Shown here piece by piece: positions 27,777-36,204 of a DNA stretch of 64,000 bases. The stretch's first letter is position 1. Each line of letters begins with the position of its first letter. Source of the stretch: Pseudomonas sp. BCA17. GTDB lineage: Bacteria > Pseudomonadota > Gammaproteobacteria > Pseudomonadales > Pseudomonadaceae. The notes beneath the pieces are model-generated. The model worked only from the letters and a program-made list of their open reading frames with translations. It was not told the origin of the DNA and searched no databases. A program made the translations under genes and the position numbers. The DNA lies in the NCBI RefSeq assembly GCF_004519405.1, contig NZ_SGWI01000009.1, forward strand, positions 186,001-250,000, in the 5' to 3' direction.

Positions 27777-28495
27777 TTCCTCGGGTTGCCGGCGGCGTCA
27801 CTGGCCTCGGCGATCTGATCTTTGGCCTTGGCGACGGGCGTGTTGGAACCCTTGAGTTTCTCGGCCCTGGCCTGGGCTTCGGTGACTTGTTCGGGGCTCA
27901 GGCCCATCTGGCTGACCAACTGGGCGGCCTGCTTCCAGTTGTCCTGATAGATCAGCAAGGTCACCAGATTGATCGCCGCCAATGGGTCGCTCTGCTTGAG
28001 CTCCATGGCGGTCATGAATTCGAAGCGGGCGTCTTCCAGGCGCAGTTGGTTGAGGTACACCACGCCCAGGTCGTTGCGGATTTTTTCGTCGGTCGGCGCC
28101 AGCCTTGCCGCGCGCTGCAAGTGCGCCATGGCTTGCCCGTTGTCGCCCTTGGCCGAGGCGAGTTGGCCCAGGCCATGTTCACCTTCGGCGGCCATGCAGG
28201 TGCCGAGCAGGCTGCGGTACAACGGCTCGGCCTCGCTGCGGCCGAGCAACCGATAGGCCTTGGCCTGGCGCAGGCGCACCTGGGGCAAGTGCGTGGGCAA
28301 GTTCTGCAGGTTGGCCAGGCTGGCGTGCAGCTTGCCGTCGTTGGCCATTTCATCGGCCAGGTTCAGTGCCAATTCCTGGTCGGAACCGGGCTTGGGGCAA
28401 CTGCCGCTGGCCGTGAGCGCGCTCCACGGGGTTTGGCCATTGCTGGCGCAACCGCCGAGCAACAACAGGCTCAAACCGGCTATCAATGCTTTCAT
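27773..28495 (-). CDS. tadD: Flp pilus assembly lipoprotein TadD (TPR)
   Basis: A 240-aa lipoprotein: MKALIAGLSLLLLGGCAS gives the lipobox with Cys at 16. The rest is helical with TPR-like repeats (RQAKAYRLLGRSEAEPLYRS, then QLASAKGDNGQAMAHLQRAA and NDLGVVYLNQLRLEDARFEF). TadD is thought to help secretin assembly in the outer membrane. It is followed by the overlapping DUF3613 gene and preceded by tadC. Confidence 0.88.
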   Translation of the reverse strand: MKALIAGLSLLLLGGCASNGQTPWSALTASGSCPKPGSDQELALNLADEMANDGKLHASLANLQNLPTHLPQVRLRQAKAYRLLGRSEAEPLYRSLLGTCMAAEGEHGLGQLASAKGDNGQAMAHLQRAARLAPTDEKIRNDLGVVYLNQLRLEDARFEFMTAMELKQSDPLAAINLVTLLIYQDNWKQAAQLVSQMGLSPEQVTEAQARAEKLKGSNTPVAKAKDQIAEASDAAGNPRN

Positions 28496-28505
28496 GGAGC
28501 GCTCC

Positions 28506-29399
28506 TCATAAGTGACTCAACGCTTGGGATATGCCGATGAACGCCGGCCCCCCGAGTACGATCAGCAGGGCGGGAAACAGAAAAACCATCATCACCACCG
28601 ACATTTTTGCCGACATTTTCGAGACGAATTCCTGGATGCGGGTCAGGCGGCGGTCGTCGAGCAACTGCTTGAGCGCCAGCAACGACTTCATCGCGCCGCC
28701 ACCTTGCTGCACCAATTGCTGGAGGATGGTGCAGGTATCGGTAAATTCATGCACGGCCAGCAGCCGGGCGGTCTTGCCCAGTTCCTCGCTGAGTTCCAGG
28801 CCGGAGTCGACGCGGGTCAGGATCAGGTGCAACTCATGGGTCAAGGCCGGCAGCAGGCGCTGCGCTTCAATGCTTAACACGCGCAGCGCTTGTTCGACGG
28901 CCATGCCTGACTCGAACAGGATGCGCAGCAGAGGGATGAAGGTCGCCACCTCTTGGGCGATCTGCTGCTGCCGACCTTTCGCGACGCTGGACAGGATGCG
29001 CTTGGGCAGCAGGTAGCCAATGCCCAGTGCAATCAGGGGCGCAAGCCAAGGCGAGGCGATGTGGGGAAACAGCACGCTCTGGGCCACTACTACAAGGCCC
29101 AGCAGTACCAATGGGGTGCCGATCTGCAAAGCGGCGAACATCGAGCGCTGGCTGGTTTTACGCCAGCCGACCCGGTTGAGCAGGACCTGGGTTTCGTTGT
29201 CCAGGCTCACCGAGCGTTGCGCCAGCTGGCTGCTGCCCAGTTGCTGCAACAGGCTGCCGAATTTAGCTTCGCGGCCCATCCGGCCCTGCAAGCGTTGGGC
29301 AACCAGGCGCTGGCCGCGCCGGTGCCGGATCAGGTTGGCGAGCACCAGCGCCAGGGCGGCGAGGAACAGAACGGCGCTGATCAGCAGGGCAATTGCCAT
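28506..29399 (-). CDS. tadC: Flp pilus inner-membrane protein TadC
   Basis: A 297-aa type II secretion F-like inner-membrane protein. Helices occur at residues ~2-20, ~85-105, ~112-130 and ~270-290. The cytoplasmic domain shows LLRILFESGMAVEQALRVL and the invariant-type DTCTILQQLVQQGGGAMKSL. TadB and TadC form the inner-membrane platform driven by TadA. The ATG lies 1 bp after the tadB stop. Confidence 0.92.
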   Translation of the reverse strand: MAIALLISAVLFLAALALVLANLIRHRRGQRLVAQRLQGRMGREAKFGSLLQQLGSSQLAQRSVSLDNETQVLLNRVGWRKTSQRSMFAALQIGTPLVLLGLVVVAQSVLFPHIASPWLAPLIALGIGYLLPKRILSSVAKGRQQQIAQEVATFIPLLRILFESGMAVEQALRVLSIEAQRLLPALTHELHLILTRVDSGLELSEELGKTARLLAVHEFTDTCTILQQLVQQGGGAMKSLLALKQLLDDRRLTRIQEFVSKMSAKMSVVMMVFLFPALLIVLGGPAFIGISQALSHL

Positions 29400-29400
29400 G

Positions 29401-30282
29401 TCATACGCTCCGCAACATGCGCCATAAGGTGAAGCAGCCCATGAGCTGCATGGCCAGGGCCACGAACAACAGCAGGCGACCCGTGCTGTCGTTCCACATG
29501 GTCATCAGGTACGCGGGGTTCACTGCCAGGAAGTAGCCCACCATGGAAATCGGCAGGGCGGTGAGCACGTAGGCGGTCACCCGGGTTTCGCCGGTCAGGG
29601 CGCGCAGCTGGCGGGCGGCCTGCTCGCGTTCGCGGATCATCTTGATCAGGTTTTCCAACAGTTCGCTGGCGTTGCCGCCATAGCGGTGGTTGACCTTCAA
29701 GCCCAACGCGAACAGGCGAAATTCGTCACGCTCGTAGAATTCGGCAAAGTCATGGATCGACTCCGGCAGGCTGACGCCCAATTGCACGTTGCGCTGGATA
29801 CGCCCCATGGCCTGTTTCAGTGGGGCTTCGGTGATCTCGATGCCACCCAGCACCGCGTCGGCCAGGGTGCGCCCGGCCTTGAGACTGCGCACGGTGTGGT
29901 CGAGCAATGCCGGCAATTGTTCGATCATGCGCTTGATGCGCCGCTGATACCGCCAGGCGACGTACAAGCGCAGCAGCAGGGGTGGCACTACCAGCATCGC
30001 CAACAAGCCGGGCCAGCCGGCAACCATCAGCCCCAACAGGACGCCCAGCACCCACATCGCCAGCCACAGCCCCAGGCTGTCACTGGGTTTGCCCAGGCCC
30101 GCGCGCACGAACATGCGCTCCATGCCGCTCCACTGGCTGGCCACTTCGGCGGGCTTCGGCTGGCCTTCGGCAAGACGGTCCAGTACGCGTTCGGTCTGGG
30201 CGCGGCGCAGGCCATGTTGAAACGATCGAATCGACAGGCCGGCCAGGATCAGGCAGATAAGCAGCAGAATGGCCCCAGTCAT
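29401..30282 (-). CDS. tadB: Flp pilus inner-membrane protein TadB
   Basis: A 293-aa platform protein, the partner of TadC. It has N-terminal helix MTGAILLLICLILAGLSI, a paired membrane region around residues 85-125, a T2SSF domain (LPALLDHTVRSLKAGRTL and RYGGNASELLENLIKMIRER) and C-terminal helices. I chose the ATG preceded by AAAGGGG; the frame extends 23 codons further without family similarity and would overlap tadA. Confidence 0.92.
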   Translation of the reverse strand: MTGAILLLICLILAGLSIRSFQHGLRRAQTERVLDRLAEGQPKPAEVASQWSGMERMFVRAGLGKPSDSLGLWLAMWVLGVLLGLMVAGWPGLLAMLVVPPLLLRLYVAWRYQRRIKRMIEQLPALLDHTVRSLKAGRTLADAVLGGIEITEAPLKQAMGRIQRNVQLGVSLPESIHDFAEFYERDEFRLFALGLKVNHRYGGNASELLENLIKMIREREQAARQLRALTGETRVTAYVLTALPISMVGYFLAVNPAYLMTMWNDSTGRLLLFVALAMQLMGCFTLWRMLRSV

Positions 30283-30301
30283 GGTCGAGCCCCTTTCAAG
30301 G

Positions 30302-31564
30302 TCATGTCGGTTCGCGGCGCAGTTTTTCACCGGCCGGGTTGACCGCTTCACGCAGGAAGCCGAAGCCGGTTCGCCGATCGTGGCGGAACAGGGTGTTGGT
30401 CACGTACACGTCTTCGCGAATGCCCACCACCTCGACCACCTCGCTGACACAGCGGCGTCCGTCGGGCAGGCGGGTCAGTTGAATCACCACATCCAGTGCC
30501 GCACAGATCATTTGCCGCAGGGTTTTTTCCGCCACTACCCGGCCAGTCAAACCCACCAGGGTTTCCAGGCGCAGCAGGGCATCGGCAGCGTTGTTGGCGT
30601 GCAAGGTACTCATGGACCCGTCGTGGCCGGTGTTCATGGCAGTGAGTACATCGAGCACTTCCACGCCACGGATTTCACCCAGGATGATGCGGTCGGGGCG
30701 CATCCGCAGGGCGTTGCGGATCAGGTCGCTGGCCTTGACCTCGCCATGGCCCTCGGCATTCGGCGGACGGGTTTCCAGGCGCACCACGTGAGGGTGGCCC
30801 AGTTGCAGTTCGGCGACGTCTTCAATGGTCACCAGCCGCTCATGGGGGTTGATCAGTTGGCTGAGGATGTTCAGCAGCGTGGTTTTACCCGTGCCGGTGC
30901 CACCGCTGATGAGGATGTTGCAGCGTTTGCCTACGGCCTCCTGGAGGAAGTCAAAGATGTTCTGGTCGATGGTCTGCATGGCCACCAGGTCACTGCTCTT
31001 GAGCATGTCCTTGCGAAACTTGCGGATCGACAGGCACGGTCCGTCCAGGGCAATCGGCGGGATGATCGCATTGACCCGGCTGCCATCGGGCAGGCGCGCA
31101 TCGACCATCGGCGACGACTCATCCAGGCGTCGGCCGAGGGGCGCGAGGATGCGTTGCATCACGCGTTCCACATGGTGGGAGTCGATAAACCGCAGGTCGC
31201 TCTGGTGCAGCAGGCCGTCGCGCTCTATAAACACCCGGTGTGGGCCGTTGACCAGGATCTCGGTGACGGACGGGTCGCGCAGTAGTACTTCCAGCGGGCC
31301 GAAGCCGGTCAGTTCGTCGACGATTTCCTCGGCCAGGCGCTCCATCTCATAACGGGAAATCGCCAGGTGCATGCGGTTGATGTATTCGGCCACTTTGTCG
31401 ATGACAAACTGCGCCAATAATGGGCGTGAACCTTCCAGCAGGTTTTTCCCCGACTCTTCGATGGCATCGATGATGTAGCGATGGAACACCAGCTTGAGCC
31501 CGTCGTGCTCGGCGTTGCCGTTGAGGGCATGGGCGGGGGCACCGAAGAGTTTTTCACTGTTCAT
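30302..31564 (-). CDS. tadA: Flp pilus assembly ATPase TadA
   Basis: The hexameric secretion ATPase of the Flp system (CpaF/TadA family), 420 aa. Walker A is SGGTGTGKTTLLN at about residue 220; Walker B with Asp box is MRPDRIILGEIRG and the His box STLHANNA. The N-terminal domain contains FGPLEVLLRDPSVTEILVNG. It energises pilus extension at the inner membrane. Its ATG overlaps the tadZ stop. Confidence 0.95.
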   Translation of the reverse strand: MNSEKLFGAPAHALNGNAEHDGLKLVFHRYIIDAIEESGKNLLEGSRPLLAQFVIDKVAEYINRMHLAISRYEMERLAEEIVDELTGFGPLEVLLRDPSVTEILVNGPHRVFIERDGLLHQSDLRFIDSHHVERVMQRILAPLGRRLDESSPMVDARLPDGSRVNAIIPPIALDGPCLSIRKFRKDMLKSSDLVAMQTIDQNIFDFLQEAVGKRCNILISGGTGTGKTTLLNILSQLINPHERLVTIEDVAELQLGHPHVVRLETRPPNAEGHGEVKASDLIRNALRMRPDRIILGEIRGVEVLDVLTAMNTGHDGSMSTLHANNAADALLRLETLVGLTGRVVAEKTLRQMICAALDVVIQLTRLPDGRRCVSEVVEVVGIREDVYVTNTLFRHDRRTGFGFLREAVNPAGEKLRREPT

Positions 31565-32751
31565 TTGCCGGCTCTCAGCAGGCGATCAAGCCAGTTGTGG
31601 GAGGGCTTTTCCAAGTTGGCCGAACGTTTTGCCAGGCGCTCTCCCAGGCTCTTCAGACCCTGGGTCAGGGGTTCTCGTGGCGCCAGGGCGAACAAGGTCT
31701 GGCCCTGGTTTTTTGCGTTCAGGCGCACGTCCGGGCTCAGGGGCAGCACGGCAATCACCTCCAGGCCAAAGCTTTTGCTCAGGGTTTCGGAGTCTGGTGC
31801 ACAGCTCTTGATATAGCCATCGACCAACAGTCTGGTGTGCTCCAGCTTCATGCCTTTTTCGCGCCACAGGTTCAGTACAGCGAGGTTGCGCCTGCAGTCC
31901 AGCACGCTCTGGTCGGTGTACCACAACAGTTTGTCGCAATGGCTGACAAAGGTGCGCAGGGCTTCGCTGTCGGGTTGGCCGAGAAGGTTCACCACGATGT
32001 GCTGGAAGTGTTGGCGCAGCGCGCTGAGCAGCATGTACAGCTCGGCGGCGCTGGTGCGCTCCAGGGGCTCGTCGTTGGTTGCGTAGGCAAGGATGCGCAG
32101 GCCGTCTTCGGCGCTGGTGAATGCGCTGTTGATCAGGGTGGTGTCCAGCCGCCGCAGGTGGCGCAGGGCGTCGCCGAAATGAAACGAGCTTTCCAGCCCC
32201 AACAGCGCCAGGCTGTCACCTCGGGGCAGGCCCAGATCCAGCAGCAAAGTGTGCTGACCGCTCTTCTGTACGACCAGTGCCAGGTGGCTGGCCAGCAGTG
32301 CGCCGTCGGCATTGCTTTGGGTGCCGTACAGCACGGTCAGGCCACCCAGTTGGGTGTTGGTGGTGACCGGCGGCAGGCGTTTGCTCAGGCGCCGCACTAG
32401 CCCGGCCACTTCACTGGAACGCGAGCCGTAGGCGACAAAATCCCGTGCGCCGGCACGCATGGCGTTGAGCACCAACTGGTTGTCCATGCCGTCACCAAGG
32501 GCGACGATGGCGAGCATCGGCTTGGCTTCCAGGGCGCCTTCGATCAATGCGCTTTGGGCCACTACGTGTTCGCGGTCAAGGCCGATAAACACCAGGCTGG
32601 CGAAGGTCACATCGACCAGCGCGAGCAGTTCGTCCAGCGTACTGCCGGCGCTGACCACTTGGCCAAGCGGCGCCAGCGCACCCTGCAGCCATTCCAGGTC
32701 CGTGTTGTTGCGGGTGATTGCCAGAAACGTCTGGCTCAGGCTATCGCTCAT
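31561..32751 (-). CDS. tadZ: Flp pilus localisation protein TadZ (atypical ParA/MinD-like)
   Basis: A 396-aa protein with an N-terminal receiver-like domain (residues ~1-125, lacking a clear phospho-Asp) and a C-terminal ParA/MinD-like domain. The Walker A position reads LYGTQSNADGALLASHLALV, without the usual lysines, so ATP binding may be weak. LLLDLGLPRGDSLALL is the Walker A'-like region. TadZ/CpaE proteins direct the Tad machine to a cell pole. It overlaps both rcpA (upstream) and tadA (downstream) by 4 bp. Confidence 0.85.
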   Translation of the reverse strand: MSDSLSQTFLAITRNNTDLEWLQGALAPLGQVVSAGSTLDELLALVDVTFASLVFIGLDREHVVAQSALIEGALEAKPMLAIVALGDGMDNQLVLNAMRAGARDFVAYGSRSSEVAGLVRRLSKRLPPVTTNTQLGGLTVLYGTQSNADGALLASHLALVVQKSGQHTLLLDLGLPRGDSLALLGLESSFHFGDALRHLRRLDTTLINSAFTSAEDGLRILAYATNDEPLERTSAAELYMLLSALRQHFQHIVVNLLGQPDSEALRTFVSHCDKLLWYTDQSVLDCRRNLAVLNLWREKGMKLEHTRLLVDGYIKSCAPDSETLSKSFGLEVIAVLPLSPDVRLNAKNQGQTLFALAPREPLTQGLKSLGERLAKRSANLEKPSHNWLDRLLRAGK

Positions 32752-33977
32752 TGGGACAACCCGTTGAGTCGGTCGAAGTTGCCGTTTTCCAGGAAGTACA
32801 GGCGATACCAGTTCGGGTCGTAGTTGCGCAGCTTCTCGCCCGGCAAAGACGGCAGTTGGGCATTGGCCGCCAATGGCTGCACCAGGTGCGGGGTGACGAT
32901 CATCAGCAGCTCCTTGTCCTGGCGGTTGATAGTGGAGTCGCGAAAGAATGCGCCCAGGATCGGGATGTCACCCAGGCCGGGAAACTTGCTGATATTGGTG
33001 GTGTTGGTGCTGCTGATCAGCCCGCTGATTACGAAGCTCTCGCCGTCTGCCAGGGACACGCTGGTGTCAGTACGGCGGATGGTCAGGGCCGGGACCTTGA
33101 TATTGTCGATGACGACGGCGTTGGTGTAGTCCAGCTCACTGACTTCCGGTGCGACTTTGAGGGAGATCCGGTTACGGTCGATCACGGTCGGGGTCAAGGT
33201 CAGGCGAATGCCGAATTCTTTGTATTCGATGGAAATGTTGTTGCTGGCGCTGCTCGGCACCGGGATCGGCACCTCGCCGCCGGCCAGGAACGTTGCACTC
33301 TGGCCACTCATCGCCACCAGGCTTGGACGCGCGAGGGTGTAGGCGAACCCGCTGCTTTCCAGGGCGTTGATCATCGCGGAGACCCGCCCCCCGCCAAACC
33401 CGATATTGAAGTTGTCGGGGCTCACCGGCAGTTTGAAGACGCCTTCGGAGGGGGATAACAGGCTGGGACTGCCCAGGAAAAAGTTTTTACCAGTGCCCAG
33501 AATCTTGGTACTGGCCTCCTTGAGCTTGGTGCGGCTGACCTCCACAAAACGAATGTCGGTCTGTACCTGGCTGGGCAGCAGGGGGTCTTCCGACGGTGAC
33601 AATGACAGGCTGGTCAGGGCCGAGATGGCCTTGCCCTTGACGAATACCATGCTCTGGCGCGGCGTGTTCGAACAGGCGGTCCAGACCATCAGGCTGGTGG
33701 TGCCGGGGGCGATGCCGGTCAGCAGGAAACCACGGTCGCCGTTGAGGTGTACGTCGGCAATTTTCGGATCACCAATCGCCAGCCGGGTGATGGCCACCGG
33801 TGATTGCAGTGCCTGTTGCAAGCCTTCACCCACCGAAAGGGCAGCGGGTAGTTGACCCAGGCTGCCGCAATTGCCCGGGGCGGCCACGGCCAGGCCCACA
33901 GACAGGTTCGACAACAGCAGGGCACAGGCGATTTTCAGCGTGAACGCCGGTGCGAAACGTCGGCTCATGCGCAGCAT
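32748..33977 (-). CDS. rcpA: Flp pilus secretin RcpA (CpaC type)
   Basis: A 409-aa outer-membrane secretin. Signal peptide ends near AVAAPGNC. An N-terminal domain of the pilus-assembly type (ITRLAIGDPKIADVHLNGDRGFLLTGIAPG) is followed by the secretin core (VEVSRTKLKEAS, FLAGGEVPIPVP, LTLTPTVIDRNRI, LADGESFVISGLI). It forms the exit channel for the pilus. Two Met codons near the start (33977 and 33968) are possible. It lies 6 bp after rcpC. Confidence 0.92.
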   Translation of the reverse strand: MLRMSRRFAPAFTLKIACALLLSNLSVGLAVAAPGNCGSLGQLPAALSVGEGLQQALQSPVAITRLAIGDPKIADVHLNGDRGFLLTGIAPGTTSLMVWTACSNTPRQSMVFVKGKAISALTSLSLSPSEDPLLPSQVQTDIRFVEVSRTKLKEASTKILGTGKNFFLGSPSLLSPSEGVFKLPVSPDNFNIGFGGGRVSAMINALESSGFAYTLARPSLVAMSGQSATFLAGGEVPIPVPSSASNNISIEYKEFGIRLTLTPTVIDRNRISLKVAPEVSELDYTNAVVIDNIKVPALTIRRTDTSVSLADGESFVISGLISSTNTTNISKFPGLGDIPILGAFFRDSTINRQDKELLMIVTPHLVQPLAANAQLPSLPGEKLRNYDPNWYRLYFLENGNFDRLNGLSQ

Positions 33978-33983
33978 CCTTGT

Positions 33984-34904
33984 TCAGTCGGGCGTTTGTT
34001 GGGTGACTTGATTGCCGCGGATTACCTCGACACCGGTGCGACGCGGACTGCCCTGGGCGACTTTTTTCGGGGCCTGGGCAAAGGCCAATTGCGTGAACTG
34101 GTAAAGGTCGCGGTTGGCGCTCTGCAATTTGCCCGGCACATCGCTTTCGCCCGCCCAGTAATGGCTCAGCAAACGTTCGTCGGCACTGCGTACCGCCAGG
34201 CGTAAAGTGCCGGCTTGAGTGGCGAGCATCAGGCGGCTCAGCAGGGCCTCGGGCACCGCCAGCACCACCGTGCGAGACGGGGCGTGACGTTGCGCTTTTT
34301 CCTCGGCGGTGAGCGCAGGCGGGGAGGCGGGGGTGCCGTCATTGCTCAAGCCCATTTGATCGCCGACGCTGAGCAAACGCATGGCGGGTACCACCACCTG
34401 GGCCGATTGTTCGAGGTTGGCGGCGTCCTGGCGCAGGTACAGCAGCACATCCACATAGTCGCCGGGGCTCAATTGGCCGGCGGCGCCAATCACTTCATCC
34501 ACGGCAACGGCCAGGGCGCGTTCGTCAGGGCGAATCATTCGCGCCAGTGGGCCACCTGGGGTGAAGCTTTCTTCATTCAGCCAGGTGCCGGCGCGCAGGG
34601 CTCGCCAAGGGGTGCGGCCGACGGCCTGATCGACACTGGTCATGCTGCCGGCTGGTACGGTGCGCAGTTTTTCCACCGCGAGGTCGGCGGCATTCAGGGG
34701 AACAAAGGGCGGGACGTCGTGGGCCAATACCACGACCGGTTGGCGGGTCTGGTCTTCCACCACGGTTACGGCTTTTTCGACAGGTGCCGCCTGGGGGGGC
34801 GGTGCCGGTGCGGGCGTGCGGCTCAGGACCAATCCCCAATAGCCGGCAAACAGTGCACCAAGCAGAAGCACCCCGGCCAATACCATGCTGAGACGCGTGT
34901 TCAT
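33984..34904 (-). CDS. rcpC: Flp pilus assembly protein RcpC (CpaB type)
   Basis: A 306-aa periplasmic protein anchored by MVLAGVLLLGALFAGYWGLVL. A Pro/Ala-rich spacer leads to a SAF domain (VVLAHDVPPFVPLNAADLAV, RAGTWLNEESF), then the RcpC-type C-terminal domain (LSPGDYVDVLLYL, RTVVLAVPEALLSRLMLATQ). RcpC supports secretin stability. It heads the minus-strand tad operon. Starting at MNTRLSM fits a GGGGAGCG ribosome site; a longer frame of ten codons is unlikely. Confidence 0.9.
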   Translation of the reverse strand: MNTRLSMVLAGVLLLGALFAGYWGLVLSRTPAPAPPPQAAPVEKAVTVVEDQTRQPVVVLAHDVPPFVPLNAADLAVEKLRTVPAGSMTSVDQAVGRTPWRALRAGTWLNEESFTPGGPLARMIRPDERALAVAVDEVIGAAGQLSPGDYVDVLLYLRQDAANLEQSAQVVVPAMRLLSVGDQMGLSNDGTPASPPALTAEEKAQRHAPSRTVVLAVPEALLSRLMLATQAGTLRLAVRSADERLLSHYWAGESDVPGKLQSANRDLYQFTQLAFAQAPKKVAQGSPRRTGVEVIRGNQVTQQTPD

Positions 34905-35239
34905 GACGGCGCTCCCCTTCCTGTTGCCCTGCACAACCGGCGTATCCGAGCAGGCTAAATTCGCAACTTGGTTGCTATGAACATGTGACTAACTATTTCG
35001 CTATTTGAAGGTAGTTCAGCTAGGACAAAATGCCATTACTGACAGCAAGATTTCTTGCGTATCGCTGGCGATGGCTTTGAAAACACGGATTTAAGGCGCC
35101 AATAAACGTAACCACTACTTTGTGATTAATCAGTTCTTACAGTTGTGAGGCTGGGGTTTGTTGACAATGCTCAGATGGCACATCGCAATTACCGTGCGGA
35201 GCAGTGTTTAGGGCGCCCGAGCGCCTGAGGAGAAGTACG
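34905..35239. promoter_or_regulatory. Divergent control region rcpC/flp
   Basis: This 335-bp, relatively AT-rich region lies between the divergent rcpC operon and the flp genes and is the obvious place for PprB control. TTGACA at 35161-35166 could be a -35 for flp, with only a weak -10 candidate 17-18 bp away. I see no gene and no clear PprB motif. Confidence 0.5.
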
Positions 35240-35428
35240 ATGATCCTTGAACTGTTGATAAAACTTCATATTCAGCTCCAGTTGCTTTTTCGGCGCCAAG
35301 ACGGTGCTACAGCGATTGAATACCTCATTCTGGTGGCAATCGTAGCGCTGGTGATTCTGGCTGCGGGCACAACCCTGGGGCCGAAAATCACGACTTTCTT
35401 CGGTAAGATCAACACCGCCTTGACCTGA
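35240..35428 (+). CDS. flp: Flp family type IVb pilin (first copy)
   Basis: A 62-aa prepilin with a 22-residue leader (MILELLIKLHIQLQLLFRRQ then DG) and the Flp signature ATAIEYLILVAIVALVI: cleavage after Gly leaves Glu at +5 and Tyr at +6. It is the major pilus subunit, processed by FppA. GAGGAGAAG is a strong ribosome site. The leader is richer in Leu/Ile than usual. A paralogue follows 36 bp downstream. Confidence 0.93.
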   Translation: MILELLIKLHIQLQLLFRRQDGATAIEYLILVAIVALVILAAGTTLGPKITTFFGKINTALT

Positions 35429-35464
35429 GTTCCAGACCGTATCCTGCGACTGAGGAGATGTACT

Positions 35465-35653
35465 ATGGTCCTTGATCTGTTGATGAGAATGCGTGCTCAA
35501 CTGCTTTTGCTTTGGTACCGAAAAGACGGCGCGACGGCGATTGAATACCTCATTCTGGTGGCAATCGTGGCGCTGGTCGTCCTGGCAGCCGGGGTGACGC
35601 TGGGGCCGCAGATCACCACCTTCATTGGTAAAATCACGACAGCCATAACGTGA
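35465..35653 (+). CDS. flp: Flp family type IVb pilin (second copy)
   Basis: A 62-aa paralogue of the preceding pilin. The 18-residue core DGATAIEYLILVAIVALV is identical, while the leader (MVLDLLMRMRAQLLLLWYRK) and the C-terminal tail (VTLGPQITTFIGKITTAIT) differ. It too has Glu+5 and a GAGGAGA ribosome site. Because both pilins retain the features needed for processing, both may be incorporated into fibres. Confidence 0.92.
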   Translation: MVLDLLMRMRAQLLLLWYRKDGATAIEYLILVAIVALVVLAAGVTLGPQITTFIGKITTAIT

Positions 35654-35711
35654 TCTCAGACAGCATCCTGTGAGTACTCACGTCATTGATTGGCAACACC
35701 AGGTAGTACCC

Positions 35712-36119
35712 ATGAATGCTGCAACCGGACCTTTTCGCCAACAAATCCTGTTGGTGGATGACGAAGAAGATGCCCTCGTAGAACTGGCCGAGTCGCTGGA
35801 GAACGAGGGCTTCGTTTGTTTCACCGCCACCTCCGTCACCTACGCCTTGCAGGAGCTGACCCTGAACCCGGACATCGCACTGGTCATCACCGACCTGAGC
35901 ATGCCCGAGGAAAGTGGTATCTCGTTGATCAAGCGCCTGCGCGAACATACTGACCGGCAACACTTGCCGGTGATCGTGATGTCGGGGCATGCCCAGATGG
36001 ATGACGTCAGCGATATGTTGCGCCTGCAGGTGCTGGATCTGTTTCGCAAGCCCATCTACCTGGTGCGCTTGATCGATACCCTCAACAACCTTTTCCCCCT
36101 GGTCAAACACCGATTGTAG
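35712..36119 (+). CDS. Stand-alone receiver-domain response regulator
   Basis: A receiver domain of about 135 aa with no output domain: ILLVDDEEDALVELA (acidic pocket), LVITDLSMPEESG (phospho-acceptor Asp), VIVMSGHA (Thr/Ser position) and LFRKPIYL (conserved Lys). It follows the pilin genes 58 bp downstream on the same strand and could be cotranscribed. It may act as a phosphate sink or partner of PprA; this is inference. I use the ATG of MNAATGPFRQQ; an upstream ATG 14 codons earlier has no good ribosome site. Confidence 0.85.
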   Translation: MNAATGPFRQQILLVDDEEDALVELAESLENEGFVCFTATSVTYALQELTLNPDIALVITDLSMPEESGISLIKRLREHTDRQHLPVIVMSGHAQMDDVSDMLRLQVLDLFRKPIYLVRLIDTLNNLFPLVKHRL

Positions 36120-36204
36120 TGAGCGGGCTCACTGTGCCGAGGGCGCTTGCTCACCGCTGCCTGCAGCGGGGTGCCTCGCACCCCGGCGCAGGAATGCTTG
36201 CTCA

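Noticed and set aside
31594..31613. TGTGGGAGGG-like string resembling a REP
   Set aside because: It lies inside the tadZ coding sequence, lacks a palindromic partner and encodes conserved C-terminal residues.
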